Origin: Bradyrhizobiaceae bacterium PARB1
GTDB taxonomy: Bacteria > Pseudomonadota > Alphaproteobacteria > Rhizobiales > Xanthobacteraceae
Length of the DNA stretch: 64,000 bases
Assembly (NCBI GenBank): GCA_002256345.1
Contig: NKIY01000001.1
Location: 1 to 64,000, forward strand
Direction: 5' to 3'
The position numbers and the translations under genes are program-made. Of the stretch, positions 54,103 through 63,670 are shown piece after piece (the first letter of the stretch is position 1; every line of letters starts with the position of its first letter). A model generated the notes under the pieces. That model was not told where the DNA came from and ran no database searches. It was given only the letters and a program-made list of their open reading frames with translations.

Positions 54103-55077
54103 CTATGGTTTAACGACGTCGGCCCAATTCGGGCAGTCACGTTCGGGCACCGGCTTCAGCCACGCTTGATAGTTGGTGGCATTGATGAGGTCGGCAACCA
54201 ACATGATCCTGGGCGGCACCTGCTCGCCACGTCTGGATCGCAAGGCCGCTTCGGTGGCGACGCAAGCGATCCTGAACGAGCTGAAATCGACGCTCGACAG
54301 CATTTCTCCTGCTTCGATCCGTTTCACCGCTTCCAGCGCGCCATTGGCTCCGACGATCAACGATTTGCGCCCGGCTTCACGCATCGCCTCCAGTGCCCCG
54401 AGTGCCATCGGGTCGTTCGCTGCCACGATGCCATCGATATGCGGATGCTTTTTCAGCATCTCCGCCATCACACCCTTTGCAACGGCGCGGTCATATTGGC
54501 CGCTGATGGAATCCAGAACTTCGATCTTCGGAAACTCAGTCAAGGCGCGTTGAATTCCGCGACTGCGATCACGACTGGTCGTCGATGCGGCGAGACCTTC
54601 AAGTACGACCACCTTGCCACTGCCATTGAGCTTGGAGAACAGATCGCGAGCCGCTTTGTAGCCGACTTCCGCATCGTCGGATCCGACGAAGGTAACGACC
54701 TTGCCCTTGATTTCGCTGACAGCGGTGACCACAGGAATGCCCGTGTCGGTAATCTTCTTCAGCGTGTCCACCATGGCGACATCATCGACGGGCACGAACA
54801 TGACGAGATCGGGCTTCTCTTTTAGTGCCTGATCGACCAGTTGCTTCTGTTGTTCGACATCGTCCGGCTTGGCAGGCACATAGTGCCGCGTGCGCGCACC
54901 CATAGCTCCGGCGACCTTGTCCGCAGCTATCCGCGCGTTTTGATAGGCGGGATTTGTGTTGTTCTTGGTGAAAACCGCAATCAACGGTCCGTCCGACGCG
55001 CAGGCTGCTTCGGAAAAGCTGCTAATGGCTGCGGCGCTGAGAATCGCGAGCCAGGCGCGCGAAAGAGGGATATGCAT
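54103..55077 (-). CDS. Sugar-type ABC transporter substrate-binding protein (orphan)
   Basis: 324 residues from ATG 55077 behind GGGGAG. Signal peptide (AWLAILSAAAISSFSEAACA), then a type I periplasmic binding fold similar to ribose-binding proteins (FTKNNTNPAYQNARIAADKVAGAMG, GIVAANDPMALGALEAMREAG). No ATPase or permease is adjacent, so it is an orphan. The ligand is unknown. Confidence 0.85.
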   Translation of the reverse strand: MHIPLSRAWLAILSAAAISSFSEAACASDGPLIAVFTKNNTNPAYQNARIAADKVAGAMGARTRHYVPAKPDDVEQQKQLVDQALKEKPDLVMFVPVDDVAMVDTLKKITDTGIPVVTAVSEIKGKVVTFVGSDDAEVGYKAARDLFSKLNGSGKVVVLEGLAASTTSRDRSRGIQRALTEFPKIEVLDSISGQYDRAVAKGVMAEMLKKHPHIDGIVAANDPMALGALEAMREAGRKSLIVGANGALEAVKRIEAGEMLSSVDFSSFRIACVATEAALRSRRGEQVPPRIMLVADLINATNYQAWLKPVPERDCPNWADVVKP

Positions 55078-55203
55078 GTTTTGTCTCCCCACTATAAGAG
55101 TTTGTTATTAGCCGCTCAGATGAGGGCAGATGCGATACTACGGCATCTACCTTGAACTGCTAGCAACCGTGGGGAAACGAGCGGGGATTCTCTTTGATGA
55201 ATG

Positions 55204-55716
55204 CTAGTCTGCGTTCGGATCAAGCAGCGCCAGCGTGATCCAGTGCGCTTCGAGGGCTGGCTTCCTGACGCCTTCGACCTCGATCACTGTGTCCCATGCC
55301 GATTGAACAGACACCGCACGCTCGGTCAGACCTACCAGACGAAACTTGCCACGGACGCGCGCGCCTTCCTTCACCGGACTGTTGAAGCGAACGCGGTCGA
55401 ATCCGTAATTGACGCCCATGCGTGCGCGCTCCACACCCGGCATGGCGTCAAAAGCGAGTGTCGAGAGCAACGACAGAGTCAGGAAGCCGTGCGCGATGGT
55501 TCCGCCGAAAGGCGTTTCTTTCGCGCGTTCCGGATCGACATGGATGAACTGAAAATCGTGCGTGGCATGCGCAAAGGTATCGATCATCGATTGATCGACC
55601 ACGACCCAATCCGACACCAGCTCGTCGCCATTCAGGAGCTTCCGGTAGTCGTCCAGCGGAATGAGCTTGGCGCGGATGGCTTCGAGCTGCTTGGTCGCTC
55701 GTTCTGCGTTTGACAC
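55204..55716 (-). CDS. MaoC-family hydratase
   Basis: 170 residues from a GTG at 55716 preceded by GAGG at six bases; the extra frame to 55779 is not needed. Hot-dog fold with HDFQFIHVDPERAKETPFGGTIAHGFLTLSLL, containing the catalytic Asp/His of (R)-enoyl-CoA hydratases. Substrate not known. Confidence 0.88.
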   Translation of the reverse strand: MSNAERATKQLEAIRAKLIPLDDYRKLLNGDELVSDWVVVDQSMIDTFAHATHDFQFIHVDPERAKETPFGGTIAHGFLTLSLLSTLAFDAMPGVERARMGVNYGFDRVRFNSPVKEGARVRGKFRLVGLTERAVSVQSAWDTVIEVEGVRKPALEAHWITLALLDPNAD

Positions 55717-55788
55717 GTTTGTCCTCGAAAGCGTTTGTGTGCGTTGGTCGCTATGGGCCGTGTCTAGCACAGGTTTCAACCGGTGAGA

Positions 55789-55820
55789 GTAGGGCGGATT
55801 GCGTTTCGCTCATCCGCCCC
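55789..55820. repeat. Short GTAGGGCGGAT-type hairpin
   Basis: GGGCGGAT (55792-55799) pairs with ATCCGCCC (55812-55819). It resembles a rhizobial dispersed repeat and may end the homospermidine synthase transcript. Confidence 0.55.
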
Positions 55821-55839
55821 ACCGATCGACCTGGTTCCG

Positions 55840-57291
55840 TTACCAGCCCTGAACCAGGATGTTCTTGAACTGCCACGGATCCGACGTGTCGAGGTCTTCC
55901 GGGAACAGGCCCGGGCGGCCTTCGAGCGGGGTCCAGTCGGTGTAGTAACCCTTCACCGGGCCGAGATAAGGCAACTGGATTTCGAGCAGACGTTCGAAGT
56001 CCATTTCGTCGGCCTCGACGATGCCCTCGTTCGGATTTTCCAGCGCCCACACCATGCCGCCGAGCACGGCGGAGGTCACCTGCAGTGCCGTTGCGTTCTG
56101 ATAGGGCGCGAGCTTGCGGGTTTCCTCGATGGAGAGCTGCGAGCCGTACCAATAAGCGTTGTTGTCGTGGCCGAACAGCAGCACGCCGAGCTCGTCGATG
56201 CCGTCGACGATCTCGTTCTCGTCGAGGATGTGATGCTTCTCCTGCATCTTTGCCGCGCGGCCGAACATTTCGTGCAGCGACAGCACGGCGTCGTCGGCCG
56301 GGTGATAGGCGTAGTGGCAGGTCGGGCGGTAGACCGCCTTGCCCGAAGCGTCGCGCACCGTGAAGTAATCCGAGATCGAGATCGACTCGTTGTGGGTGAC
56401 GAGGAAGCCGTACTGCGCGCCGCGGGTCGGGCACCAGGTGCGCACGCGCGTATTGGCACCGGGCTGCATCAGATAGATCGCTGCGCCGCAGCCAGCTTCG
56501 TGGGTCTTGGCATTTTCCGGCATCCACTTCTCATGGGTGCCCCAGCCGAGTTCGGACGGTTGCACGCCTTCTGAGAGGAAACCTTCCACCGACCAGGTGT
56601 TGACGAAGACATCCGGCTCTTTCGGATTCTTCGAGCGCTGGGTGTCGCGTTCGGCGATATGGATGCCCTTGATGCCGGCCTGGCGCATCAGGTCAGCCCA
56701 TTCAGCCTTGGTCTTCGGCTTCGGCGCATTGAGCTTGAGGTCAGATGCGACGTTCAGCAGTGCCTGTTTGACGAAGAACGACACCATGCCGGGATTGGCG
56801 CCGCAGCAGGACACAGCCGTGGTCGAGCCGGGCTTGCGCGCGCGCTTGGCGGCCAGCGTGTTTTCACGCAATGCGTAGTTCGAGCGCGCTTCCGGGCCCT
56901 TGGAGGCGTCGAAATAGAAGCCGAGCCAGGGCTCGTTGACGGTGTCGATATAGAGCGCGCCGATCTCGTTGCAGAGTTCCATGATGTCAGTGGAGCCGGT
57001 ATCGACGGAGAGGTTGACGCAAAAGCCCTGGCCGCCGCCTTCGGTGAGCAGCGGGGTCAGGAGTTCACGGTAGTTGTCCTTCGTCACGGCCTGCTGGATG
57101 AAGCGCACGCCCTGCTGTTCGCAATGCGCCTTGCGGCCCTCGTCCTTGGGATCGATCACGGTGACGCGCGACTTGTCATAGTCGAGGTGGCGCTCGATCA
57201 TCGGCAGTGTGCCTTTGCCGATCGAGCCGAAGCCAACCATGACGATGGGGCCGGTGATACGGGCATATACGGGCGAGGCGGGTGACGGCAT
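55840..57291 (-). CDS. hss: Homospermidine synthase
   Basis: 483 residues. NAD-binding GFGSIGKG (residues 20-27) and family segments VTVIDPKDEGRKAHCEQQG, EPWLGFYFD, CCGANPGMVSFFVKQAL and GHDNNAYWYGSQLS are present. It makes homospermidine from putrescine, the usual long polyamine in rhizobia. It is 2.2 kb from the ornithine decarboxylase gene that supplies putrescine. GGAG at nine bases before the ATG. Confidence 0.94.
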   Translation of the reverse strand: MPSPASPVYARITGPIVMVGFGSIGKGTLPMIERHLDYDKSRVTVIDPKDEGRKAHCEQQGVRFIQQAVTKDNYRELLTPLLTEGGGQGFCVNLSVDTGSTDIMELCNEIGALYIDTVNEPWLGFYFDASKGPEARSNYALRENTLAAKRARKPGSTTAVSCCGANPGMVSFFVKQALLNVASDLKLNAPKPKTKAEWADLMRQAGIKGIHIAERDTQRSKNPKEPDVFVNTWSVEGFLSEGVQPSELGWGTHEKWMPENAKTHEAGCGAAIYLMQPGANTRVRTWCPTRGAQYGFLVTHNESISISDYFTVRDASGKAVYRPTCHYAYHPADDAVLSLHEMFGRAAKMQEKHHILDENEIVDGIDELGVLLFGHDNNAYWYGSQLSIEETRKLAPYQNATALQVTSAVLGGMVWALENPNEGIVEADEMDFERLLEIQLPYLGPVKGYYTDWTPLEGRPGLFPEDLDTSDPWQFKNILVQGW

Positions 57292-57497
57292 TTATAGTAA
57301 CTCCGAGATTGAGGTTGGTAACGGGGCCGCCGCAGAGGCTTGGTTGCCAGTGCTGAAAACGACAAAAAGTGGGGAAAATCAAGGCCTAATGGCAAGGCTC
57401 ATGATAGCGATGCGTCATGCAACATTCACAAAATGCCGCGGGCATGATGATCGAGGTAGTACTCTACGCGGTGGGGATGACAGGCTCGCATCGACTA

Positions 57498-57923
57498 TCA
57501 GTCTGGCAATGCCGATTGGGGCGAAGGCCAGCAGATATCGGTGACGGTCAACGAGCGCAGACTGCCGGATGGTGTTTGAAACGCGATGGTCTGCCCGGTT
57601 GATAATCCGATCAGCGCGGCGCCTATCGGCGTCAGAACGGAAATCTTGCCGGCCTCGACGTCGGCGTCCTCTGGAAAGACGAGCGTCACCGTTCGGCTGA
57701 GACCGTTTGTGTTATCGCAGAACGTGACGCTGGACTGCATGGCAACGAAGGCCGGCATCTGTTGATCGTTCGGCTGGATTTTGGCTCGATCGATTTCGCG
57801 AGCGAGAAAATCTGCAGTCGTCGGAAACTTGTCCATGGCGGCTTCGGCAAGATGCCGAAGTCGATTTGCATCGCGTGCTGTGAGGGTAATCGCCGGGAGC
57901 TCCGTCTTTGCTTCCTGATTCAT
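57498..57923 (-). CDS. rnk: Rnk-type nucleoside diphosphate kinase regulator (GreA/GreB-like)
   Basis: 141 residues from ATG 57923, with AGGA eight bases before. A short N-terminal coil and a GreA/B C-terminal-like domain (TVTLVFPEDADVEAGKISVLTPIGAALIGLSTGQTI). Rnk binds RNA polymerase and affects nucleoside-diphosphate kinase levels. An upstream in-frame extension to 58103 is rejected. Confidence 0.85.
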   Translation of the reverse strand: MNQEAKTELPAITLTARDANRLRHLAEAAMDKFPTTADFLAREIDRAKIQPNDQQMPAFVAMQSSVTFCDNTNGLSRTVTLVFPEDADVEAGKISVLTPIGAALIGLSTGQTIAFQTPSGSLRSLTVTDICWPSPQSALPD

Positions 57924-58245
57924 AATCTTCATCCTTTGCCAACTGCTGGCTTTCCGCCGGCGATGGCCGATCAACTGTGACAGGCGGAAATGCCAACTCA
58001 ATCGCATGCAGCGCGACCAATGCCGCTCCGCATGCAATTTGATGCTATCGGAATCTTGGGGGAGTGATGCGTAACCTGCAGAGTATCCCGGAACGGCGCA
58101 CATGCGCGTCCGCCCGGGCTACCTTCCTGCGATAAGGTGACCGGCGCGAAGCAGCAAACGATTGAGGCTGACATTCGACATCATCTGGTCAACCTAGGAT
58201 GATCCGTTCGGAAGTCAACGTATCAAATGCGACATCTTGGCACGA
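57924..58245. other. Intergenic region, no feature seen
   Basis: 322 bases between rnk and RidA genes. No gene, tRNA, strong hairpin or recognised repeat. Confidence 0.4.
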
Positions 58246-58635
58246 TCAAGCTGAATGGTGCCTTGCCGTCACTTCGATTTCGACTTTCATCTCGGGCTTG
58301 TAGAGCCCCGCGACCACGAGCAGGGTCGCGGCCGGGCGGATCTCGCCGAGATGCTCACCGGTGACCGCGAAGACCTTGTCGGCATCAGCGGCGTCGGTGA
58401 TGAAGTAGCTGGCGCGCACGATATCGGCCATGACGAATCCTGCCTCCTTCAACGCGCCTTCAATGGTCTTGAAGCAATTCTGGGTCTGCGCCGTGACATC
58501 GGCGGGCAGCGTCATGGTGGTGTAGTCGTAGCCGGTGGTGCCGGAGACGAAGCAGAAATCGCCATCGACCACGGCGCGGCTGTAGCCGGCGGTCTTCTCG
58601 AACGGCGATCCGGTGGAAATCAGCTTGCGGGTCAT
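58246..58635 (-). CDS. RidA/YjgF-family enamine deaminase
   Basis: 129 residues from ATG 58635 with GGAG nine bases upstream. Family motifs GDFCFVSGTTGYD, QNCFKTIEGALKEAGF and the C-terminal PEMKVEIEVTA; the RidA catalytic Arg is not confirmed. Some members hydrolyse reactive enamines. Confidence 0.88.
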   Translation of the reverse strand: MTRKLISTGSPFEKTAGYSRAVVDGDFCFVSGTTGYDYTTMTLPADVTAQTQNCFKTIEGALKEAGFVMADIVRASYFITDAADADKVFAVTGEHLGEIRPAATLLVVAGLYKPEMKVEIEVTARHHSA

Positions 58636-58689
58636 TGCGAGGCTCTCCTGCAGAGATGAGCCCCGCAATGCCGTGTCTGGAAAGTCAAA

Positions 58690-59286
58690 TCAAGCCGCGA
58701 GGGCAGATGGTTGGAACTCGGCATCCGTGTTACGGACCCGCTTACCGCTCGGCAGGATGATGCCACGGGCTCGGTCCAGCGCTCCCGCCTTCAATTCGAG
58801 GGCGAGCAGGCGCTCGCGCTCGAACGGGCCGGGCAGTGCCAAAGTCTCCATTCGCTCCGGCGTGAAGCCGAAGCGGGCGTAATAGGGCGGGTCGCCCAGC
58901 AGCAGGATGGCACCGTGGCCACGGGCTGCGGCCTCGGCGATCGCATGCTTCATTAGCGCAGCGCCGATGCCGAGCGCGCGCAGCGAGGGATCGACGGCCA
59001 GGGGGCCGAGCATGACTGCTGCTCGGCCCCCGGCGTCGACATGCCAAAGCCTGATCGTGCCGACCAGCTTGCCCTCGAAGTCCACCGAGAAGGCGAGGCC
59101 TTCTGCGGGCAGTCGTCCGTCACGCAGTCGCTGGCAGGTGCGGGCATGGCGCGAGGCGCCGAAGCACACATCCAGCAGGGATTCACGGGCGGCGATGTCG
59201 GAGCTCATCTCCGCACGGATCACGTACGGAGCGGCTGCGATGGTCGGGGCGTAAGAATTGGTAGCGGTCTCGTGCAGATCGGTCAT
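58690..59286 (-). CDS. GNAT-family N-acetyltransferase, YhbS-like
   Basis: 198 residues from ATG 59286. LGPLAVDPSLRALGIGAALMKHAIAEA holds the acetyl-CoA loop, then GDPPYYARFGFTPE. C-terminal extension ends PSALAA. Substrate unknown. Confidence 0.85.
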   Translation of the reverse strand: MTDLHETATNSYAPTIAAAPYVIRAEMSSDIAARESLLDVCFGASRHARTCQRLRDGRLPAEGLAFSVDFEGKLVGTIRLWHVDAGGRAAVMLGPLAVDPSLRALGIGAALMKHAIAEAAARGHGAILLLGDPPYYARFGFTPERMETLALPGPFERERLLALELKAGALDRARGIILPSGKRVRNTDAEFQPSALAA

Positions 59287-59380
59287 GGCATGTGTCCCCA
59301 CTCCGCTTTGTGAGCGGAGTGTTGTCATTCCGGTGAGTGACGGGATGAGAGCCGGCGAACCGGCGCCCTCTTTCTTCTCA

Positions 59381-59510
59381 CTCCCCCTTCTGGGGAGGGC
59401 GGGGTGGGGGGAGCCGCAAACTCAGGAGCCTGTGGCACCCCCACCCGGATCGCCATAGCGATGCTACGCATCGCCTGGGCGATCCGACCTCCCCACAAGG
59501 GGGAGGTGGA
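59381..59510. repeat. Palindromic repeat (CTCCCC/GGGGAG-type, rhizobial)
   Basis: Starts with CTCCCCCTTCTGGGGAGGG and ends CCTCCCCACAAGGGGGAGG, with an inner GGATCGCC/GGCGATCC pair. It is a dispersed repeat common in rhizobial intergenic regions and probably ends the decarboxylase transcript. Confidence 0.65.
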
Positions 59511-59513
59511 AGA

Positions 59514-60656
59514 TCAAATATGGTAGGTCCGCAGCGGCGGGATGCCGTTGAAAGCAACCGCCGAATAGGTCGAGGTATACGCCCCGGTGCCCTCGATCAG
59601 CAGCTTGTCGCCGATCTCGAGCGTGACGGGCAGCGGATACGGCACCTTCTCGTACAGCACGTCGGCCGAATCGCAGGTCGGGCCAGCGAGCACGCAGGGC
59701 GCCATCTCCGCGCCGTCGTGACGGGTGCGGATCGCATAGCGGATCGACTCGTCCATCGTCTCGGCGAGACCGCCGAACTTGCCGATGTCGAGATAGACCC
59801 AGCGGTTGTCGTCCTCGTCGCTCTTCTTCGAGATGAGCACGACCTCGGTCTCGATGATGCCGGCGTTACCCACCATGCCACGGCCCGGCTCGATGATCGT
59901 CTCCGGGATCGCGTTGCCAAAGTGCTTGCGCAGCGCGCGGAAGATCGAGCGGCCGTACTGCACGACCGGCGGCACGTCCTTCAGATACTTGGTCGGGAAG
60001 CCGCCACCCATATTGACCAGGGTGAGGTTGATCCCGCGCTCTGCACAGTCACGGAACACCGACGAGGCCATCGCCAGCGCGCGGTCCCATGCCTTCACCT
60101 TGCGCTGCTGCGAGCCGACATGGAACGAAATGCCGACCGGTTCGAGGCCAAGACACTTGGCGAGATCGAGCACGTCGACGGCCATTTCCGGATCGCAGCC
60201 AAACTTGCGCGACAGCGGCCATTCGGCGCCGGCGCAATCATAGAGGATGCGGCAGAACACCTTGGCGCCCGGCGCGACGCGCGCGATCTTCTCGACTTCC
60301 GGCGCGCAGTCCACGGCGAACATGCGGATGCCCAGCGCAAAGGCGCGCGCGATGTCGCGCTCCTTCTTGATGGTGTTGCCATAGGAGATGCGGTCCGGCG
60401 TCGCGCCAGCGGCGAGCGCCATTTCGATTTCGGCCACGGTGGCGCAGTCGAAGCACGAGCCCATGGAGGCCAGCAGCGACAGCACTTCGGGCGCCGGGTT
60501 GGCCTTCACCGCATAGAACACGCGGCTGTCCGGCAGCGCCTTCGCGAAGCTCTGGAAATTATCGCGGACGACATCGAGGTCGACGACCAGACACGGCTCG
60601 GTGTCGAGGCCTTCGTTGCGGCGGGCGCGCAGGAATTCCTGGATACGTTCGGTCAT
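59514..60656 (-). CDS. Type III ornithine/lysine decarboxylase (PLP, alanine-racemase fold)
   Basis: 380 residues from ATG 60656 behind GGGAG. The PLP lysine is in FYAVKANP (about residue 49), with HVGSQQ, GGGFPTKY, EPGRGMVG and the C-terminal GPTCDSADVLYE active-site Cys/Asp. Makes putrescine (or cadaverine) for homospermidine synthase. An upstream extension to 60734 is not supported. Confidence 0.93.
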   Translation of the reverse strand: MTERIQEFLRARRNEGLDTEPCLVVDLDVVRDNFQSFAKALPDSRVFYAVKANPAPEVLSLLASMGSCFDCATVAEIEMALAAGATPDRISYGNTIKKERDIARAFALGIRMFAVDCAPEVEKIARVAPGAKVFCRILYDCAGAEWPLSRKFGCDPEMAVDVLDLAKCLGLEPVGISFHVGSQQRKVKAWDRALAMASSVFRDCAERGINLTLVNMGGGFPTKYLKDVPPVVQYGRSIFRALRKHFGNAIPETIIEPGRGMVGNAGIIETEVVLISKKSDEDDNRWVYLDIGKFGGLAETMDESIRYAIRTRHDGAEMAPCVLAGPTCDSADVLYEKVPYPLPVTLEIGDKLLIEGTGAYTSTYSAVAFNGIPPLRTYHI

Positions 60657-61160
60657 AGCACTCTCCCAACGCCCTTCGCGAGAAGGGGCGCAAAAGCAAA
60701 TATGCGTCGGATCGAAGCTCTTCGGCGGCGTCACGCGATGGAGGCGGACGAGCCAAAACGCTCAGATCAAACTGTGCTGCCGTGGATTGGTTGGGAGATT
60801 TCCCGCCCGCACACCTGGCAATGAAGGACAAGCCTTTTCAGTAGCCCGCGCCGGCGTTGGACTGCCGGTAGAGACCAAAAAAGCCCGCTCCGTCGTTGCT
60901 TTAAGTCGCGTCCCCCGTTGAGAGCGGGGTGCGCCGGTTCGCCTCCGGCTGCCAGTCACGGTTGCAAAGGGCAAAGTCACCTTCAACGGCATCCCTGGAG
61001 AGAGATGCTGGCCTCTCGCAATATCTCCTGAAGAGATTTTCGAGAGACCCTCGGCTTCTTCGCCCCTTGGCGGCTGTCCGGCCTCTTGTCCGGATACCTA
61101 CCGACTGACACACGACCACAGGCACGTGCGAAATTGGGCAAGACCGCAAATAGGTTCTTT
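60657..61160 (-). ncRNA. Long structured leader of the decarboxylase gene (speF-type RNA)
   Basis: About 500 bases before the start codon hold no obvious gene. speF RNA is a known alphaproteobacterial leader found upstream of ornithine decarboxylase genes; this leader fits the position and length, but the consensus was not checked. A hairpin (minus strand: CCCGCTC, 60928-60922, with GAGCGGGC, 60890-60883) followed by TTTTTT (60882-60877) looks like an intrinsic terminator; an alternative CCCCG-ctctcaa-CGGGG (60929-60913) uses the same strand. The full extent is approximate. Confidence 0.6.
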
Positions 61161-61356
61161 GGACCCCCATCGCAACAACTTTTTTCGGTCGAGGGGTAAT
61201 TTTTGTGATGTGGGTTCGCCGCGTTGCAAACAGGACGCAGTCAGAGCGGCCTGGATGAACGTGCGTTAAGATATCACGCGTGTTTGGCGCTAGCCGGCTA
61301 GCGATTGCGACGATTCCTTGGCGGTGATGTGAAGTATCAAAGTGAGGGCTGAGAGT

Positions 61357-62250
61357 TTACGCCACGCTCTCTGCCCAGCTTCGGTTCGCCTCGGCATGGC
61401 GCGCCGGCGGCGCACCGAACATGCGGCCATATTCGCGGGTGAATTGCGGCACGCTCTGATAGCCGACGGCGAAGGCGGCGCTGCTCGCCGTGGCGCCTTC
61501 CGACATCATCAGCCGCCGTGCCTCGATCAGCCGGAGCTGCTTCTGGAATTGCCGCGGCGACAGCGAGGTGACGCTGCGGAAATGTTCGTGGAACGAAGAG
61601 GCGCTCATGCCGGCTGCTGCTGCCAGGCGTTCCACCGGCAGCGGCTGGGCGAATTCCTGCCGCAGGATGGTCACGGCGCGGGTCACCCGCTGCACATGGC
61701 TGTCCGGCGAGCCGAGCCGGCGGATCGCAGCGCCGTGGCGGCCAGTCAGCAGCCAGTAATGCAGCTCACGCACGAGCTGAGCGTGAAGCACTGGCACGGA
61801 TTCTGGATGATCCAGCAGGCGCATCAGGCGCAACGCGGCATCGCTGACCTCCATGTCGGTCGGGGCATGTCGGATGGCGGAGCCATCGGCGCCCGGCGCG
61901 GCCTTGATCTGCAGCGACAGCTCGGCGATCACCGCGGGGTCGAGATGCATCACCAGCGAGACATAGGGCTCGTCCACGCTGGCGCGGATGATCTGGCTGA
62001 CATTGGGAACGTCGACCGTGATCAGCATGCTGTCGCCAGCGCTCAGGATCAGGCTCTCGGTGCCGACGGTGACCTGTTTGGCGCCCTGCAGGACCAGGCA
62101 CACCAGCGGCTGGTAGATGGCGTGAATGAGCCCGCTGGGCTCGGCGACGCGGATGACCGTGAGGCCGGGGACGGGCGTTTGGGCAAGGCCGGCGGTGTCG
62201 CCATGGGTGTCCACATAGCGGCGGACAGTGTCGCGCAGGGTGTCGGTCAT
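61357..62250 (-). CDS. AraC-family transcriptional regulator
   Basis: 297 residues from ATG 62250 (MTDTLRDTVRRYV). AraC-type N-terminal domain (about 20-180, GLIHAIYQPLVCLVLQGAKQVTVG) and a C-terminal double HTH (about 195-290: VERLAAAAGMSASSFHEHFRSVTSLSP, AFAVGYQSVPQFTREYGRMFG). Divergent to the SDR gene at 62389 with 138 bases between, so it probably controls it. Confidence 0.9.
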   Translation of the reverse strand: MTDTLRDTVRRYVDTHGDTAGLAQTPVPGLTVIRVAEPSGLIHAIYQPLVCLVLQGAKQVTVGTESLILSAGDSMLITVDVPNVSQIIRASVDEPYVSLVMHLDPAVIAELSLQIKAAPGADGSAIRHAPTDMEVSDAALRLMRLLDHPESVPVLHAQLVRELHYWLLTGRHGAAIRRLGSPDSHVQRVTRAVTILRQEFAQPLPVERLAAAAGMSASSFHEHFRSVTSLSPRQFQKQLRLIEARRLMMSEGATASSAAFAVGYQSVPQFTREYGRMFGAPPARHAEANRSWAESVA

Positions 62251-62388
62251 GCGGTCACTATAACCCAATCCCGGCGGTGGCGGGCGTCATTCGGAGGATT
62301 AGGCAAATAGCGTCGAGGTTCCGGCAACGACGGCCGGAGTGAGGAGCAATAGGTCAGGGGCACTCCGAAATCCCTCGAGGAATGCTCC

Positions 62389-63156
62389 ATGACCAATGCC
62401 ACCACCAAGCTCGCGATCGTCACCGGCGCGAGCCGCGGCCTCGGCCGCAACACCGCACTCGCCATTGCCCGCCATGGCGGGGACGTCATCGTCACCTATC
62501 AGAGCCGTATCGAGGATGCGCGGGCTGTCGTCGCCGAGATCGAAGCCATGGGCCGCAGAGCGGTCGCCTTGCAACTCGACATCGGCGATGTCGCGGCGTT
62601 TCCCGGCTTCGTCGAACGGCTGCGCGCCGCGCTGAAAGCTAGTTTCGGCCGCGACAGTTTCGATCATCTCGTCAACAATGCCGGTCATGGCGATTACGCG
62701 CCGCTTGCCGAGACTACCGAAGCCTCTTTCGACCGGCTGGTGAATGTTCACTTCAAGGGTATGCTGTTCCTCACCCGGGCGCTGCTGCCGATCATTGTCG
62801 ATGGCGGGCGCATCGTGAACCTGTCCTCCGGACTGACCCGCATGACGCTGCCGGGCTATGGCGCCTATTCGGCCATGAAGGGTGCTGTCGAGGTGCTCAC
62901 GCGCTATCTGGCCAAGGAGCTGGGCGGACGCGGGATTGCCGTGAATACGGTTGCGCCGGGCGCGATCGAAACGGATTTCGGCGGCGGTGCCGTACGCGAC
63001 AATGCCGAGATCAACAAGCACATTGCCGGCATCACGGCGCTCGGCCGTGTCGGCGTGCCCGACGATATCGGGCCGATGATCGCGAATCTGCTGTCGGAGG
63101 ACAACCGCTGGATCAATGCGCAGCGGATTGAGGTGTCGGGCGGTCAGGGGCTTTGA
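62389..63156 (+). CDS. Short-chain dehydrogenase/reductase (SDR)
   Basis: 255 residues. TGASRGLG (residues 12-19) binds NAD(P), NNAG, catalytic Ser-Tyr-Lys in NLSSG...YGAYSAMK, and PGAIETDF. Substrate unknown. Divergent to the AraC gene, a common paired layout. Confidence 0.92.
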   Translation: MTNATTKLAIVTGASRGLGRNTALAIARHGGDVIVTYQSRIEDARAVVAEIEAMGRRAVALQLDIGDVAAFPGFVERLRAALKASFGRDSFDHLVNNAGHGDYAPLAETTEASFDRLVNVHFKGMLFLTRALLPIIVDGGRIVNLSSGLTRMTLPGYGAYSAMKGAVEVLTRYLAKELGGRGIAVNTVAPGAIETDFGGGAVRDNAEINKHIAGITALGRVGVPDDIGPMIANLLSEDNRWINAQRIEVSGGQGL

Positions 63157-63181
63157 CCGTCTGCCGACTGCTCTGCCAGTC

Positions 63182-63284
63182 ATCCTCCGCGAAAGCGGAG
63201 GATCCGGTGCACGATGTCGGTGGTAATCAAGCGCAGACGCTGGCGTTCAACCGGTTGCCCGGACGAGCCGGGCAACGACAGACG
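63182..63284. repeat. Dispersed palindromic repeat after the SDR gene
   Basis: ATCCTCCGC-gaaa-GCGGAGGAT (63182-63203) and TGCCCGG-acgag-CCGGGCA hairpins, with an intervening GGCGTTCAACCGG-like stretch. This is a typical Bradyrhizobiaceae intergenic repeat. Confidence 0.6.
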
Positions 63285-63286
63285 AG

Positions 63287-63538
63287 TCAGCCCTTCCGCG
63301 TAAACGGTTCGATACGGTGGGCGGTGCGCAGGAATGCGGCCATGATGGCGACGCCGCTCAGGAACAGTACGATCTGCAGGATGTGCTCGCCGATCGTATC
63401 GAGGCCGAACAGGATCGACAGCGCCCAGCCGCCGGCGAAAGCCGCGCCAAAAACTTCGGCGCCGATCAGGATCGCCGCCGAGATGACGGTGATGACGTTG
63501 GGCCAGACGATGCGGCGGGATCCGGTGGAGGTGGTCAT
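63287..63538 (-). CDS. Small two-pass membrane protein, hypothetical
   Basis: 83 residues: two or three membrane segments (VITVISAAILIGAEVFGAAFAGGWALSIL and HILQIVLFLSGVAIMAAFLRTA) and a polar tail. A GTGGTC-type start region with weak ribosome site. Not recognised. Confidence 0.6.
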   Translation of the reverse strand: MTTSTGSRRIVWPNVITVISAAILIGAEVFGAAFAGGWALSILFGLDTIGEHILQIVLFLSGVAIMAAFLRTAHRIEPFTRKG

Positions 63539-63670
63539 AATCTAAATAGTCCTATTTGAGCGCCGCAATCTCTCCGAAAATGCCCGCTGCGGCAAGCGGT
63601 AAAGGGCCCAAAAAAGCCCCATGCATGGTATATCTCGGAACATGATTTGGGACGAAAAGCAGGATTTATA

